Assembly: GCA_022865345.1 (NCBI GenBank)
Contig: JALHSU010000134.1
Span: 1 to 33,049, forward strand
From: Candidatus Zixiibacteriota bacterium
Lineage (GTDB): Bacteria > Zixibacteria > MSB-5A5 > RBG-16-43-9
Direction: 5' to 3'
DNA length: 33,049 nucleotides
Part shown: piece after piece, positions 1 through 8,010 of the stretch
Position numbering within the stretch: position 1 is the stretch's first letter
Layout: every line of letters starts with the position of its first letter
The notes under the pieces: model-generated
Seen by the model: the letters and a program-made list of their open reading frames with translations, nothing else
The model's database searches: none
Told to the model about the DNA's origin: nothing
Program-made: the position numbers and the translations under genes

Positions 1-47
1 CAACTGCTTAGCAGGCAGCTGCCTTCAGCCATCTCGGCCACCTCTCC
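1..47 (-). tRNA. tRNA-Ser(GCU), 5' part only, cut by window edge
   Basis: Read on the minus strand from base 47, the sequence begins GGAGAGG (acceptor 5' strand), then TG, then the D-arm with the A-box-like GGCCGAG...GGCTGAAGGC. The anticodon arm follows: stem GCTGC/GCAGT around the loop CTGCTAA, which gives anticodon GCU (serine AGC/AGU codons). The D-arm and sequence match bacterial tRNA-Ser. The variable arm, T-arm and 3' acceptor strand lie outside the window. The identification rests on sequence resemblance and the drawn anticodon stem; the long variable arm cannot be seen. Confidence 0.85.
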
Positions 48-346
48 GGGAAATACAGTTTGGAGTTTGTTTGTTTGGAGTTTGGAGACCACTCAACCCC
101 ACAACACCTAACTCAAGGTTTAGGAGTCTACAAGTTTAAGAGTTTAACCGACCCATCCCTACAACTCCAAAAAATATCGCTAATTTTACAAAGAGCAAAT
201 TCGAACTTGATTTTAAAAAACCCTTAAACCTTATTTGAATTTCTTCGCTAAGAACAAGAAACTTCCACCGCAAACTTATTCTATTTACGGATGCTTCAAT
301 ATATAAATAAAAAATTATCAGAAATCAACTACTTTTATTCATAAGT

Positions 347-423
347 TAAACCCACGTTGAGGGCAACCCATACGGGCAAGCTGTGGGTTTACCAATTTGT
401 AGGGACGAGGAAACCTCGCCCCT
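347..423. repeat. Composite two-hairpin repeat, copy 1
   Basis: The left part is an imperfect hairpin with arms TAAACCCA...TGGGTTTA enclosing GTTGAGGGCAACCC. The right part is a CGAGG-AAA-CCTCG hairpin inside GGGACGAGG...CCTCGCCCC. The same two hairpins in the same order recur at 20691-20775, so this is one repeat unit rather than two chance palindromes. Confidence 0.6.
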
Positions 424-436
424 CGGTTTTTTGTAG

Positions 437-457
437 CGTCGGGTTTCATATCCGACG
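437..457. repeat. Short palindrome CGTCGG...CCGACG
   Basis: Inverted arms of six bases (437-442 and 452-457) are separated by nine bases. The unit lies in line with the other intergenic palindromes of this region. No T-run terminator tail suits ftsZ transcription at this distance. Confidence 0.4.
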
Positions 458-500
458 TTTTGTTTTATTTTGGATGTTCGGGAGATATTTAAGAACAAAC

Positions 501-524
501 AGGGGCGTTCATTTGAACGCCCCT
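501..524. repeat. Perfect palindrome AGGGGCGTTCA-TT-TGAACGCCCCT
   Basis: An 11-base inverted repeat with a two-base centre. It shares the outer GTAGGGGC/GCCCCTAC style with palindromes at 5744-5805, 28495-28521 and 29009-29036, suggesting a family with a conserved rim and a variable interior. Confidence 0.55.
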
Positions 525-560
525 ACAATATAAAACATAGACAGAAGGTCAATCCTCTTA

Positions 561-582
561 CCTAGGTTGAGGGCAACCTAGG
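561..582. repeat. Hairpin CCTAGGTT...AACCTAGG around GAGGGC
   Basis: Eight-base perfect arms (561-568 and 575-582) enclose GAGGGC. The core GGTTGAGGGCAACC is the core of the composite repeat at 347-423 and 20691-20775, so this looks like a related or partial copy. Confidence 0.5.
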
Positions 583-630
583 GCTACCGAGTTCCCCACG
601 TAGGAGACAACATGGATCTACCAAGTTTTT

Positions 631-727
631 CGTAGGGCAGCCCTTCAGAGTTGCTCCTTTTCTTTTTCGTAAGGCTGAAGTCTTCACCAGGATCCTGTGG
701 ACAAGACCTTGATGGCCTTGCCCTACG
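631..727. repeat. Element with arms CGTAGGGCA / TGCCCTACG, copy 1
   Basis: Perfect nine-base terminal inverted repeats (631-639 and 719-727) enclose about 80 bases including AAGGCTGAAGTCTT. The unit at 9451-9530 has the same outer arms and the same AAGGCTGAAGTCTT interior, so these are two copies of one element. A further palindrome, GGACAGGG...CCCTGTCC, lies immediately beside it at 732-752. Confidence 0.55.
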
Positions 728-800
728 TATCGGACAGGGACAAGCCCTGTCCCTACTTGTCTTGTCTCAAACTCCAAACGAACAAACTCCAAACTCTCTT

Positions 801-1949
801 CTATCTCCCTTCCTGTTTCCTGAGATAAGCTGGTATCTCCAGGTCATCCTGGGAAAAAGCCGCATCCCTGTTTTTAGGCACAAGGATCTGCTGGGTTGTG
901 CTCTCTTTTTTAAGCGGACGCGGTTTCTCAAAGACCAGCTTGCGCGAGGAAAACAGGTCGTGTTCTGATTCCGGCTCTTTTTTCAGGGCTGAACTTCCGA
1001 AACCGGTCGCAATCACCGTCACCCTGATCTCGTCTCTTAAGAACTCATCGATAACTGCTCCCCAGATGATATTTGCTTCAGCTCCAGCTGCCTCTACTAC
1101 GACTGAGGAAGCTTCGTTCACCTCAAACAGGGTCATCTGCGGACCTCCGGTCACGTTCACCAGAACACCTTTTGCTCCGGAGATGGAGACATTTTCCAGG
1201 AGCGGACTGGCGATAGCTTTCTGAGCTGCCTCTTTAGCCCTGTTTTCCCCGGATGCATAGCCGGTTCCCATAAGTGCATCACCCATCTCCGACATGATCG
1301 TTTTCACGTCTGCGAAATCCAAATTGATCAGACCGGGCACGGTGATTAAGTCTGAGATCCCTTTGGTGGCTTGAAGCAAAACCTCGTCTGCAAACCTGAA
1401 AGCCTCTAAAAGCGTGGTCTCCTTCTGCACCACAGAGAGAAGTTTCTGATTCGGTATAATAATCAAGGTGTCAACCCTCTGCTTCAGCTCCTCAATCCCC
1501 TGCAGGGCTTTTGCCATTCTTTTCTTTCCCTCGAAATCAAACGGCTTGGTTACCACTGCAATGGTCAAAGCACCTAATTCTTTAGCGATCTCCGCAATTA
1601 TGGGTGCTGCACCAGTACCGGTTCCTCCACCCATCCCTGCGGTGATGAAGACCATATCCGTACCAGCTAATGCCTCTGCTACCAGCTCCCTGTCCTCTTC
1701 AATTGCCCTCCTGCCGATCTCCGGATTGGAGCCTGCTCCCAGACCTTTGGTCAGCTTGGCTCCGATTTGGATTTTCTGGACCGAGCGGGAGTTATCCAGA
1801 GCCTGGGCATCTGTGTTGACCGAGATAAACTCCACCCCGGATAATGATGCATCTATCATCCGGTTAATTGCGTTACCGCCCGCACCTCCCACGCCCACCA
1901 CTTTCATCCGCGCATATTCCTGAGCCCCTATGTCTAACTCGAAGAACAT
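801..1949 (-). CDS. ftsZ: Cell division protein FtsZ
   Basis: Tubulin-like GTPase that polymerises into the cytoplasmic Z-ring at the division site. The 382 residues show the N-terminal nucleotide-binding loop [13 protein letters not shown] (19-31), the tubulin signature GGGTGTG (107-113), the T7 catalytic loop NLDFAD (209-214), a variable linker, and the conserved C-terminal peptide [12 protein letters not shown] (368-379). That peptide is the docking site for FtsA and other partners. The ATG is preceded by a strong GGAGGT at good spacing. It is the last gene of the dcw run and is separated from ftsA by 165 bases holding a palindromic repeat and its own candidate promoter. Length and motifs are normal for the family; the identification is secure. 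Confidence 0.98.
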   Translation of the reverse strand: MFFELDIGAQEYARMKVVGVGGAGGNAINRMIDASLSGVEFISVNTDAQALDNSRSVQKIQIGAKLTKGLGAGSNPEIGRRAIEEDRELVAEALAGTDMVFITAGMGGGTGTGAAPIIAEIAKELGALTIAVVTKPFDFEGKKRMAKALQGIEELKQRVDTLIIIPNQKLLSVVQKETTLLEAFRFADEVLLQATKGISDLITVPGLINLDFADVKTIMSEMGDALMGTGYASGENRAKEAAQKAIASPLLENVSISGAKGVLVNVTGGPQMTLFEVNEASSVVVEAAGAEANIIWGAVIDEFLRDEIRVTVIATGFGSSALKKEPESEHDLFSSRKLVFEKPRPLKKESTTQQILVPKNRDAAFSQDDLEIPAYLRKQEGR

Positions 1950-1971
1950 AACTGACCTCCTGTCTTAAGAG

Positions 1972-2000
1972 ATTTTATATTTCTTTATCATTCCTGCCAA
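1972..2000 (-). promoter_or_regulatory. Candidate sigma-70 promoter for ftsZ
   Basis: On the minus strand TTGGCA (1995-2000) is followed after 17 bases by TAAAAT (1972-1977). The predicted start is about 15 bases before the ftsZ ATG and just upstream of its GGAGGT. An internal promoter for ftsZ is common in dcw clusters. This assignment is by sequence match only. Confidence 0.4.
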
Positions 2001-2010
2001 AGTGAACGAG

Positions 2011-2089
2011 CCTGGCCGGGCAAGGTGCCCGACCTACGAAGACCGTGAACTTATATTTCATCAATTCTCGTAGGCGGGACCAGCCCCGC
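2011..2089. repeat. Palindromic repeat (GGCAAGGTGCCCGACCTACGA type), copy 1
   Basis: GGCAAGGTGCCCGACCTACG (2019-2038) is followed by A and, after 28 bases, by TCGTAGGCGGGACCAGCCCCGC (2068-2089, arm TCGTAGG). The CCTACGA/TCGTAGG arms can pair. A second copy with the same arms is at 18093-18175 near the other end of the dcw cluster, so the cluster has related copies at its two ends. Confidence 0.55.
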
Positions 2090-2114
2090 ACACATGAGCT
2101 TTTCAAAGATCTCT

Positions 2115-3347
2115 TTATAAATATTCTCCAAAAAAGTTTTTTACCCTCTGAGCGACCCGGTTGAAAAGCCTTCCATTAGCTCCCTTTCTGAATTTCCCCT
2201 GGTAATTTCTTAGCCCGTAAAGAACCAACCCGATTCCTGTGGTATTCACCGGATTAACCGCTATGTCTAAAAGACCGCTCACCCCTTTAACTTCGCCCTT
2301 TTTTACCGGCATATCAAAAACCTGCTCAGCTAAATCCTCTGTCCCTTCTAAAAGAGAGCCTCCACCAGTCAGCACAACCCCGGTTGCCAAAATATCTGAG
2401 AAACTTGTCTTCTTCAGCTCTCTCAAAGCCAGACTGAAAATCTCCTCCATCCGTGGCTCGATTATAGCGGCTAATATGCTTCGGGAAACTTCCCTTGGCT
2501 CTCTTGCACCCACTCCAGGAACTTTTATCATCTCCTCAGGATCAGCCAAGGAAGCCAAGGCACAGCCGTAATTTTTTTTCAGTTCTTCAGCCTGCTCGAC
2601 TGGAGTTCTCAAACCTATGGCTAAATCGTTAGTCACGTTCCTCCCGCCTAAGCTTATGACTGCAGTGTGCCTTATGCAACCATCGTAGAAAATTGCCAGA
2701 TTAGTAGTTCCTCCACCTATATCAATCAGGACAACTCCCGACTCTATCTCCTCTGGCGTAAGTAGAGCCTGGCTTTCTGCCAGGGGTTCTAAGACTAAAT
2801 CTAAAAGCTCATACCCTGCCCGTTTCACACTGCGGTGGATATTTTGGGTCGAGGTGACTGAGCCGGTGACTATGTGAACCTCTACTTCCAATCTCGTTCC
2901 TCCCATTCCTCTGGGGTCTTTAATACCGGACTGGTCATCCACGGTGAACTCCTGGGGAAGCACATGAATTATCTCCCGGTCCATCGGGATAGCAACAGTT
3001 TTGGCAGCCTCAATTGCTCTTTCAATTTCAGACTGGGTGATCTCATGGTCCTGACGGGTTACAGCTATAACCCCGCGGCTGTTGATGCTGCGGATATGGT
3101 CGCCGGCTATGCCAGCATAAATCGATTCAGCTTTCACCCCTGCCATAAGCTCCGCGTCCTGGACCGCTTTGATTATCGAGTTAACAGTCTGCTCCAAATT
3201 CACCACCACCCCCCGCTTCAATCCTTCTGCCGGGGCTGTTCCTAACCCGATGATCTTCACCTTTCCTTCTTCGTCTACTTCCCCGATCACTGCGCCTATC
3301 TTGGTCGTGCCTATATCTAAACCTACAACCACGTTATCTTTTCCCAT
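2115..3347 (-). CDS. ftsA: Cell division protein FtsA
   Basis: Actin-like ATPase that tethers FtsZ filaments to the inner membrane and recruits later division proteins. The 410 residues contain the phosphate-1 motif GLDIGTTKIGAVIGE (9-23), the SHS2 (1C) domain around 80-165, the phosphate-2 motif IDIGGGTTNLAIF (208-220) and the adenosine motif TGVVLTGGGSLLEG (322-335). The C-terminal amphipathic membrane helix LFNRVAQRVKNFFGEYL is at the very end. The ATG has GGGGAG upstream. It lies between ftsQ and ftsZ as in most dcw clusters. Confidence 0.97.
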   Translation of the reverse strand: MGKDNVVVGLDIGTTKIGAVIGEVDEEGKVKIIGLGTAPAEGLKRGVVVNLEQTVNSIIKAVQDAELMAGVKAESIYAGIAGDHIRSINSRGVIAVTRQDHEITQSEIERAIEAAKTVAIPMDREIIHVLPQEFTVDDQSGIKDPRGMGGTRLEVEVHIVTGSVTSTQNIHRSVKRAGYELLDLVLEPLAESQALLTPEEIESGVVLIDIGGGTTNLAIFYDGCIRHTAVISLGGRNVTNDLAIGLRTPVEQAEELKKNYGCALASLADPEEMIKVPGVGAREPREVSRSILAAIIEPRMEEIFSLALRELKKTSFSDILATGVVLTGGGSLLEGTEDLAEQVFDMPVKKGEVKGVSGLLDIAVNPVNTTGIGLVLYGLRNYQGKFRKGANGRLFNRVAQRVKNFFGEYL

Positions 3348-3404
3348 AGCTTATCTCCCCTGCAAGCTTTTATACCGCCTGAACGGCAGTATAAAGGCTT
3401 CTTT

Positions 3405-4130
3405 TTAGAGGCTTTTCCTTGCTTCTTTAAAAATTACCTGGTCCTTGAATCTGAAATCAAGGCATGAGCATTCCTCAACTACTAATGCTTTTTCTAACCA
3501 GACGAATCTTTCGATTTTTTTTTGAAAATCTCCTGTCCCGAAAAAGATCCTGGCGCCGCTTTTCACTAGAATGACTACTAAATTATCCTTATCCTCTAAA
3601 TCTATCTCTGAAATTTGATCCAGAAACTCGGGTAGTTTTTCCCTTACTGCTTTATAAAAGGCTAAGGCTTCCTCGATTTTTGGCTCCTCTGCTCTGCTGT
3701 AAGGTTTAAAGCTTCTGGATTTTATCCCGTTAACAATTGGCAAATCATAGGCTTCCCCTTCTCTTAATGGGATGATCTCCCCCTCCAATGATAGGCCGCA
3801 CAGCTGGGGCGAAAGGTTTAAGATTAAATCAGGTTTTTTCTCCTCTATCCTTATGGCGATTTTATCTGGAAGGATCCTGTAAGTCTCAACGGATTTCACC
3901 CTCTGATCTTTTTCTATCTTCCTTTCGATATCCCCTAAGTCGATTTTGAAAATGTTCTGCTTCAATCTCAAATTCGCCAACTTGAGCACCTCATCCTGGC
4001 TTAAACCTTCGTTTCCAGTTATGTCCAGGTTTTTCAGACCGAAAAGAGTTGACTCGGTGAAAAAAAGCTCAACCCCTCTCAGCCAGAGAAAGAGCAGCAC
4101 CAGAACTCCTGCGATTGCTGCTTTTTTCAC
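3405..4130 (-). CDS. ftsQ: Cell division protein FtsQ/DivIB
   Basis: Bitopic inner-membrane division protein linking early and late divisome proteins. The 241 residues show a short cytoplasmic N-terminus, one membrane segment (about 5-20), a POTRA domain (about 28-98, containing GLKNLDITGNEGLSQDEVL and VETYRILPDKIAIRIEEK), and a beta-domain to the end. The start is GTG, overlapping the murC stop by four bases (GTGA), with the purine-rich GAGGGGGAGAG just upstream. murB and ddl, which often separate murC from ftsQ, are absent here. Confidence 0.93.
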   Translation of the reverse strand: MKKAAIAGVLVLLFLWLRGVELFFTESTLFGLKNLDITGNEGLSQDEVLKLANLRLKQNIFKIDLGDIERKIEKDQRVKSVETYRILPDKIAIRIEEKKPDLILNLSPQLCGLSLEGEIIPLREGEAYDLPIVNGIKSRSFKPYSRAEEPKIEEALAFYKAVREKLPEFLDQISEIDLEDKDNLVVILVKSGARIFFGTGDFQKKIERFVWLEKALVVEECSCLDFRFKDQVIFKEARKSL

Positions 4131-5515
4131 CTCTCCCCCTCTTTTAAGGATAAGAGCAGATTCTCACCCACCTTGAATATGTCTCCTGCCCCTAAGGTTA
4201 TCACCATATCCCCTGATTTTAAGATTTTTTTAAGGAAGGGGATTGTCTTCTCTTTCTCCGGTATATAGAAAACCTCCTTATGCCCGTATTCTCTCGCCTG
4301 TGAAGCAACAAGCTCACCGGTTATCCCTGGGATAGGCTCTTCCCTGGCTGGATAGACATCTGTTACGATCAATATGTCCGAGTCGAAAAAAGATTTGCCA
4401 AACTCTTTATAGAAATCCCTGGTGCGGGAATAAAGATGAGGCTGGAAGACAGCTATGGTCCTTCTTGACCATCCATCCCTTGCAGCTTTCAATGTAGCTC
4501 TTATCTCTGTGGGATGGTGTGCATAGTCATCTACAACCATCACCCCGTTTATAATCCCTTTGATTTCGAATCTCCTGCTAACTCCTTTGAATTCTGATAG
4601 GGCTTTTTTCATCTTGTCAAAGGGTATCTCAAGTTCCAATGCCACACAGATTGCAGCTAAAGAGTTTTTGACATTATGGATTCCGGGAACAAACAGGGAG
4701 ACTTCTCCTAAATCTTTGTCCTTATGCCTTACCTTGAAACGGCTGCCATTTTCTTTGAGCATGAATGAATGAGCTACCAGGTCAGCCTGGGGAACCAGCC
4801 CGTAAGTGATTATAGGCCTTTCTATCCTGGGCATTATCTCCTGAATGGTCGCCTCATCCAGGCACAAAATCACGCTTCCATAAAAGGGAACTTTATTGAC
4901 GAATTCTGTGAAAACCGATTTTATCTCCTCTAAATCCTTGTAATAATCCAGATGCTCAGCTTCTAAGGTAGTGACCACAGCAATCGTAGGTGTAAGGCGC
5001 AAAAACGAGCGATCGAACTCGTCTGCCTCAGCTACCAGGTATTCACCCTGACCTAATTTGGCATTGCTCCCTAAGTTTGTGACCCTCCCACCCACGATAA
5101 TGGTCGGGTCTAATCCAGCTTCTGTTAAAATCTGGCCTATCATCGAGGTGGTAGTTGTCTTTCCGTGAGTCCCTGCTACACCGATGCCGAATTTCATCCG
5201 CATCAGCTCGCCCAACATCTCCGATCTTCTTATCACCGGGATTTTGTTCTCCTTGGCTAAAACTACTTCTGGATTCGTATCTTTGACTGCTGAGGAGATG
5301 ACCACAACATCCGCTCCTGCGACATTCTCCCTCTTATGCTCCAGGAAGATCTTAATGCCTAATTTTCTCAACCTTTCAGTTGATTCAGAGCTTCTTATGT
5401 CTGACCCGGAAATTGAATATCCTAAATTCCAGAGGATCTCGGCAATGCCGCACATCCCGGTCCCGCCTATCCCCACAAAATGAAGCTTTTTTACCTTTTT
5501 GAATTGCATCATCAT
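4127..5515 (-). CDS. murC: UDP-N-acetylmuramate--L-alanine ligase MurC
   Basis: Cytoplasmic ATP-dependent ligase adding L-alanine to UDP-MurNAc, the first amino acid of the peptidoglycan stem. The 462 residues show the N-terminal nucleotide-sugar fold (FVGIGGTGMCGIAEIL, 13-28), the ATP loop GTHGKTTTT (115-123), the central EADEFDRSF motif typical of MurC, and DDYAHHPTEIRATL in the C-terminal domain. The first codons are ATGATGATG, so the exact start could be any of three; the ribosome binding site is weak (AAGAAG). It overlaps ftsQ by four bases, so the two are translationally coupled. Confidence 0.97.
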   Translation of the reverse strand: MMMQFKKVKKLHFVGIGGTGMCGIAEILWNLGYSISGSDIRSSESTERLRKLGIKIFLEHKRENVAGADVVVISSAVKDTNPEVVLAKENKIPVIRRSEMLGELMRMKFGIGVAGTHGKTTTTSMIGQILTEAGLDPTIIVGGRVTNLGSNAKLGQGEYLVAEADEFDRSFLRLTPTIAVVTTLEAEHLDYYKDLEEIKSVFTEFVNKVPFYGSVILCLDEATIQEIMPRIERPIITYGLVPQADLVAHSFMLKENGSRFKVRHKDKDLGEVSLFVPGIHNVKNSLAAICVALELEIPFDKMKKALSEFKGVSRRFEIKGIINGVMVVDDYAHHPTEIRATLKAARDGWSRRTIAVFQPHLYSRTRDFYKEFGKSFFDSDILIVTDVYPAREEPIPGITGELVASQAREYGHKEVFYIPEKEKTIPFLKKILKSGDMVITLGAGDIFKVGENLLLSLKEGER

Positions 5516-5535
5516 ATTTCACTTCTTCTTAGTTC

Positions 5536-5590
5536 CTCGTTGGGTCTCCTGACCAACGAGGCTCCGTTGGTGAGAACACCAACGGAGAGC
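5536..5590. repeat. Double-hairpin repeat (CTCGTTGG / CTCCGTTGGTG), copy 1
   Basis: Two adjacent hairpins: CTCGTTGG...CCAACGAG, then CTCCGTTGGTG-AGAA-style loop-CACCAACGGAG (arms 5562-5572 and 5578-5588, perfect). A near-identical unit is at 9640-9693 and half a unit at 21562-21579. It starts 20 bases upstream of the murC ATG. Confidence 0.7.
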
Positions 5591-5600
5591 ACTTTCATCA

Positions 5601-5685
5601 GTCATTGCGAGGAGTCCGCACGGACGACGAAGCAATCTGAACTAAGTAAACGGATTGCTTCGCCCTTTCGGGAACTCGCAACGAC
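5601..5685. repeat. GTCATTGCGAG...CTCGCAACGAC element, copy 1
   Basis: An approximately 85-base palindromic element. The ends GTCATTGCGAG and CTCGCAACGAC are inverted, with an inner inverted pair AGCAATC/GATTGCT. A better preserved copy is at 9535-9620. I recognise this type as a widely distributed MITE/REP-like intergenic element, from general memory rather than a search. Confidence 0.7.
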
Positions 5686-5743
5686 GTTTGTTATTTCTTA
5701 TTATCTTCCTTTTTCAGTCTTCCATTTTCCTTTACTTAGCCCG

Positions 5744-5805
5744 CGTAGGGGCGGAGCTCATCTCCGCCCTAAGGTGTGCGGGTGGAGGCAAGCTCCGCCC
5801 CTACG
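5744..5805. repeat. 15-bp perfect inverted repeat CGTAGGGGCGGAGCT / AGCTCCGCCCCTACG
   Basis: Arms at 5744-5758 and 5791-5805 are perfect over 15 bases, with a 32-base interior that also has TCTCCGCCC/GGTGGAGG. The right arm ends one base before the murG stop codon region. It may act as a transcript-stabilising hairpin or attenuator between murG and murC. Confidence 0.65.
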
Positions 5806-5806
5806 A

Positions 5807-6904
5807 CTATTTCTTTAAGAGTTCCTCCATCTCATCCACAATTTGAGAAGCTGCCATTGGTTTAGCTAAAATTTTTGCATTTCTCGACATCTCTTTCAAT
5901 CTGTTTTCATCCTTCAAGAGCCCCACAATCAGAATTGCCAGATTCTCACCTTTTAGCTCCTTTTCTAATATCACTTCAGCCGCACCTTTTTCTTTTAAGG
6001 ACATAGCATTATATCTCTGATGGTCTGCTGTGGCAAAAGGATAAGGGATAAGAATCGAGGGTTTGCCGCAGGCGGTCACCTCAGCTAAAGTCAGAGCACC
6101 AGACCTACAAACCAGCAAATCAGCAACGGCATAAGCTGAGCTCATATCCTGGATAAAAGGAAGTATTGTTGCGTTTAAGTTTACACCTTTCATAAAATCT
6201 CTGATCTCCTCAAAATCCTTACTTCCTGTCTGCCAGAGAATCTGAATATCTCCAGCCTGTTCCAGATAACTAATCCCTTCCCTTATGGCTTGATTTATCC
6301 TTCTTGAACCCTGACTGCCACCCAAGATGAAGACTGTTTTCTTGTCCGGGTTCAGATTGAACTTTCTTAGTCCTTCTTCCCTGTTCCCGGAGATGATCTC
6401 TTTTCTGATAGGATTACCTAATACCCTCAACTTTCCCTTCAAAGGAAAGTACCTGGTCGAATCTTGGTATGAAAGACAAACCCGGTTGGTAAATAAGGAC
6501 AAAATCCTGGTAGATATGCCCGGATAAGAATTTTGTTCCTGAATTAGCGTTTTCTTTCCCAGCAAGCTCGCCATTAAAAGAACAGGCAGGCTTACATAAC
6601 CTCCGGTACCAACCACAATGTCAGGTTGATACTTTCTCAAAACCGTTCTTGATTCCAGAAAACTTTTCAGTATGTAGAAAGGCAAAAAGAAAAGCTCTTT
6701 TCTCAGACTGCGGGCTAATCCTTTAGCGGAGATGAACTCCAAATTGAAATTATTTCTTGGAACCAATTCCTTTTCCAATCCTTTCCTCGTGCCGATGAAA
6801 AGTATCTCCGAGTCCGGAAACCGGTATTTGAACTCATTGGCAATAGCAATCGCCGGGTAGATATGCCCTCCGGTTCCTCCTCCAGCTAAAATCACTTTTA
6901 GCAT
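5807..6904 (-). CDS. murG: UDP-GlcNAc:undecaprenyl-PP-MurNAc-pentapeptide transferase MurG
   Basis: Peripheral inner-membrane glycosyltransferase that converts lipid I to lipid II by adding GlcNAc. The 365 residues contain the N-terminal glycine loop LAGGGTGGHIYPAIAIA (6-22), the second loop VGTGGYVSLPVL, GGSQGSRRIN (195-204) and the donor-binding RSGALTLAEVTACGKPSILIP (267-287) with ATADHQRYNA. The ATG overlaps the ftsW stop by seven bases. It is followed by about 290 bases of repeats rather than directly by murC. Confidence 0.97.
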   Translation of the reverse strand: MLKVILAGGGTGGHIYPAIAIANEFKYRFPDSEILFIGTRKGLEKELVPRNNFNLEFISAKGLARSLRKELFFLPFYILKSFLESRTVLRKYQPDIVVGTGGYVSLPVLLMASLLGKKTLIQEQNSYPGISTRILSLFTNRVCLSYQDSTRYFPLKGKLRVLGNPIRKEIISGNREEGLRKFNLNPDKKTVFILGGSQGSRRINQAIREGISYLEQAGDIQILWQTGSKDFEEIRDFMKGVNLNATILPFIQDMSSAYAVADLLVCRSGALTLAEVTACGKPSILIPYPFATADHQRYNAMSLKEKGAAEVILEKELKGENLAILIVGLLKDENRLKEMSRNAKILAKPMAASQIVDEMEELLKK

Positions 6905-8010
6905 AACCTCCTGTGTATCTTAAAATCCCTTTGTCTGGAGATATTCAGGATTATCCCCACACCTGCCAGATTGAAAAAAAGAGAAGTTCCTCCATAACTT
7001 AAAAAAGGCATCGGTATTCCCGTGGTTGGAAGTAGTCCTAAAACCACGCTTGAATTTATGAGAAAATTTATGAAGATGGTAAAGGTAAGCCCAAAAGCAA
7101 GGTAATAACCTAACAGGTCCGGCGCTCTCTGGGAAATCTGAATACCTCTCCAGGCTAAAAGAAAAAATAGGATTAAAATGCCTGCTACCCAGAAAAAACC
7201 TCCCTCTTCACCGATTGTAGCCAGGATGAAATCAGTATGAGGTTCCGGCAGAAAGAAAAGTTTCTGCCTGCCCTGACCTAACCCTACGCCGGTTAATCCG
7301 CCATTACCCATAGACAAAACCGATTGTTTGAGCTGATAACTTCCCTGTAACGGGTCATTAAGGGCTTTAGCATAATCTATTATCCTGTCTTTTTCGTACC
7401 CGGTTAAAAACACAAATAAAAGCCCGATGACTATAACGGGAACAGTGATGAATAACAGATAACGCAATTTTACTCCAGATAGATAAAGCAGAACCAGGGA
7501 ACTTAAAACCAGGGTAAAAAGCCCTCCCAGGTGAGGCTCTTTCAAGAGAAGCAGACCTGACACTCCTAAAACCACCAGGTAAGGCAGGAGCAGATGTTTG
7601 AACTGTTTTATCTTCTCGCCTTTTTTAACCAGGGTAAACGACATAAATAGGATAAAAGAATACCTGAAAAATTCGCTGGGCTGAAACCCGATAGGGCCAA
7701 TCCGAATCCATCTTTTTACCCCTTTGGTCGGGTCCAAGAACAACACCAGGACCAGAAAAATCGCCGATAGAAAAAGACAAACATACGATATCTTTTTAAG
7801 GCGATGGTAATCTGTCTTCATTAACAGGAATAAACCCACAGAGGAGACAATAAGCCAGGAGAGCTGTCTGATTAGAAAAAAGGATGAGTCCTTCTTCATT
7901 TTGAAATCAGCCAGTATGGCGGAGGCAGAATAGATCATTATCATTCCCAGGAAAACCAGGATTAGAACGATAGCAATCAACATGAAATCAGGCTTGGACC
8001 GGTCAGTCAT
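6898..8010 (-). CDS. ftsW: Lipid II polymerase FtsW (SEDS family)
   Basis: Polytopic SEDS glycosyltransferase that polymerises lipid II with its partner class B PBP at the septum. The 370 residues have about ten membrane segments. Family motifs are GPIGFQPSEFFRYSFI (105-120), GVGLGQGRQKLFFLPEPHTDFI (241-262 region, with the essential Asp of HTDF at 260) and GIPMPFLSYGGTSL (331-344). The position inside the dcw run between murD and murG, with the PBP upstream, supports FtsW over RodA. The ATG sits in an ATGACTGA overlap with the murD stop, behind AGGGG. Confidence 0.95.
   Translation of the reverse strand: MTDRSKPDFMLIAIVLILVFLGMIMIYSASAILADFKMKKDSSFFLIRQLSWLIVSSVGLFLLMKTDYHRLKKISYVCLFLSAIFLVLVLFLDPTKGVKRWIRIGPIGFQPSEFFRYSFILFMSFTLVKKGEKIKQFKHLLLPYLVVLGVSGLLLLKEPHLGGLFTLVLSSLVLLYLSGVKLRYLLFITVPVIVIGLLFVFLTGYEKDRIIDYAKALNDPLQGSYQLKQSVLSMGNGGLTGVGLGQGRQKLFFLPEPHTDFILATIGEEGGFFWVAGILILFFLLAWRGIQISQRAPDLLGYYLAFGLTFTIFINFLINSSVVLGLLPTTGIPMPFLSYGGTSLFFNLAGVGIILNISRQRDFKIHRRLC

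Larger units (their letters stand above)
57..795. repeat. 30-bp imperfect inverted repeat flanking the intergenic mosaic (57-86 and 766-795)
   Basis: Bases 57-86 read AGTTTGGAGTTTGTTTG followed by TTTGGAGTTTGGA. The reverse complement of 766-795 is the same apart from about two mismatches. The two arms bracket the whole gene-free region and stop six bases short of the ftsZ stop codon. Each arm is itself a direct repeat of a TTTGGAGTTTG-like unit. The arms could be ends of a mobile unit or two independent copies of one repeat family in opposite orientation. Confidence 0.6.
48..800. other. Gene-free, palindrome-rich intergenic region downstream of ftsZ
   Basis: No credible gene lies between the tRNA and the ftsZ stop. 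The short open frames here run through palindromes and lack ribosome binding sites. The stretch holds a 30-bp inverted repeat at its two edges and at least six separate hairpin or palindrome units, listed separately. Bases from about 150 to 345 are AT-rich with no structure I can name. Confidence 0.75.

Noticed and set aside
250-340. Leftward promoter TTGATT-17-TATATA for the tRNA
   Set aside because: It lies in AT-rich sequence more than 200 bases from the tRNA and could be chance.
562-968. Open frames of 76 and 105 codons near the ftsZ end
   Set aside because: They run through palindromic repeats and across the ftsZ 3' end on the other strand, have no ribosome binding site and encode low-complexity protein.
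5480-5846. Rightward open frames of 112 and 63 codons between murC and murG
   Set aside because: Their sequence is translated repeat elements (5536-5590, 5601-5685, 5744-5805). Peptides such as SHCEESARTTKQ are artefacts of that palindrome.
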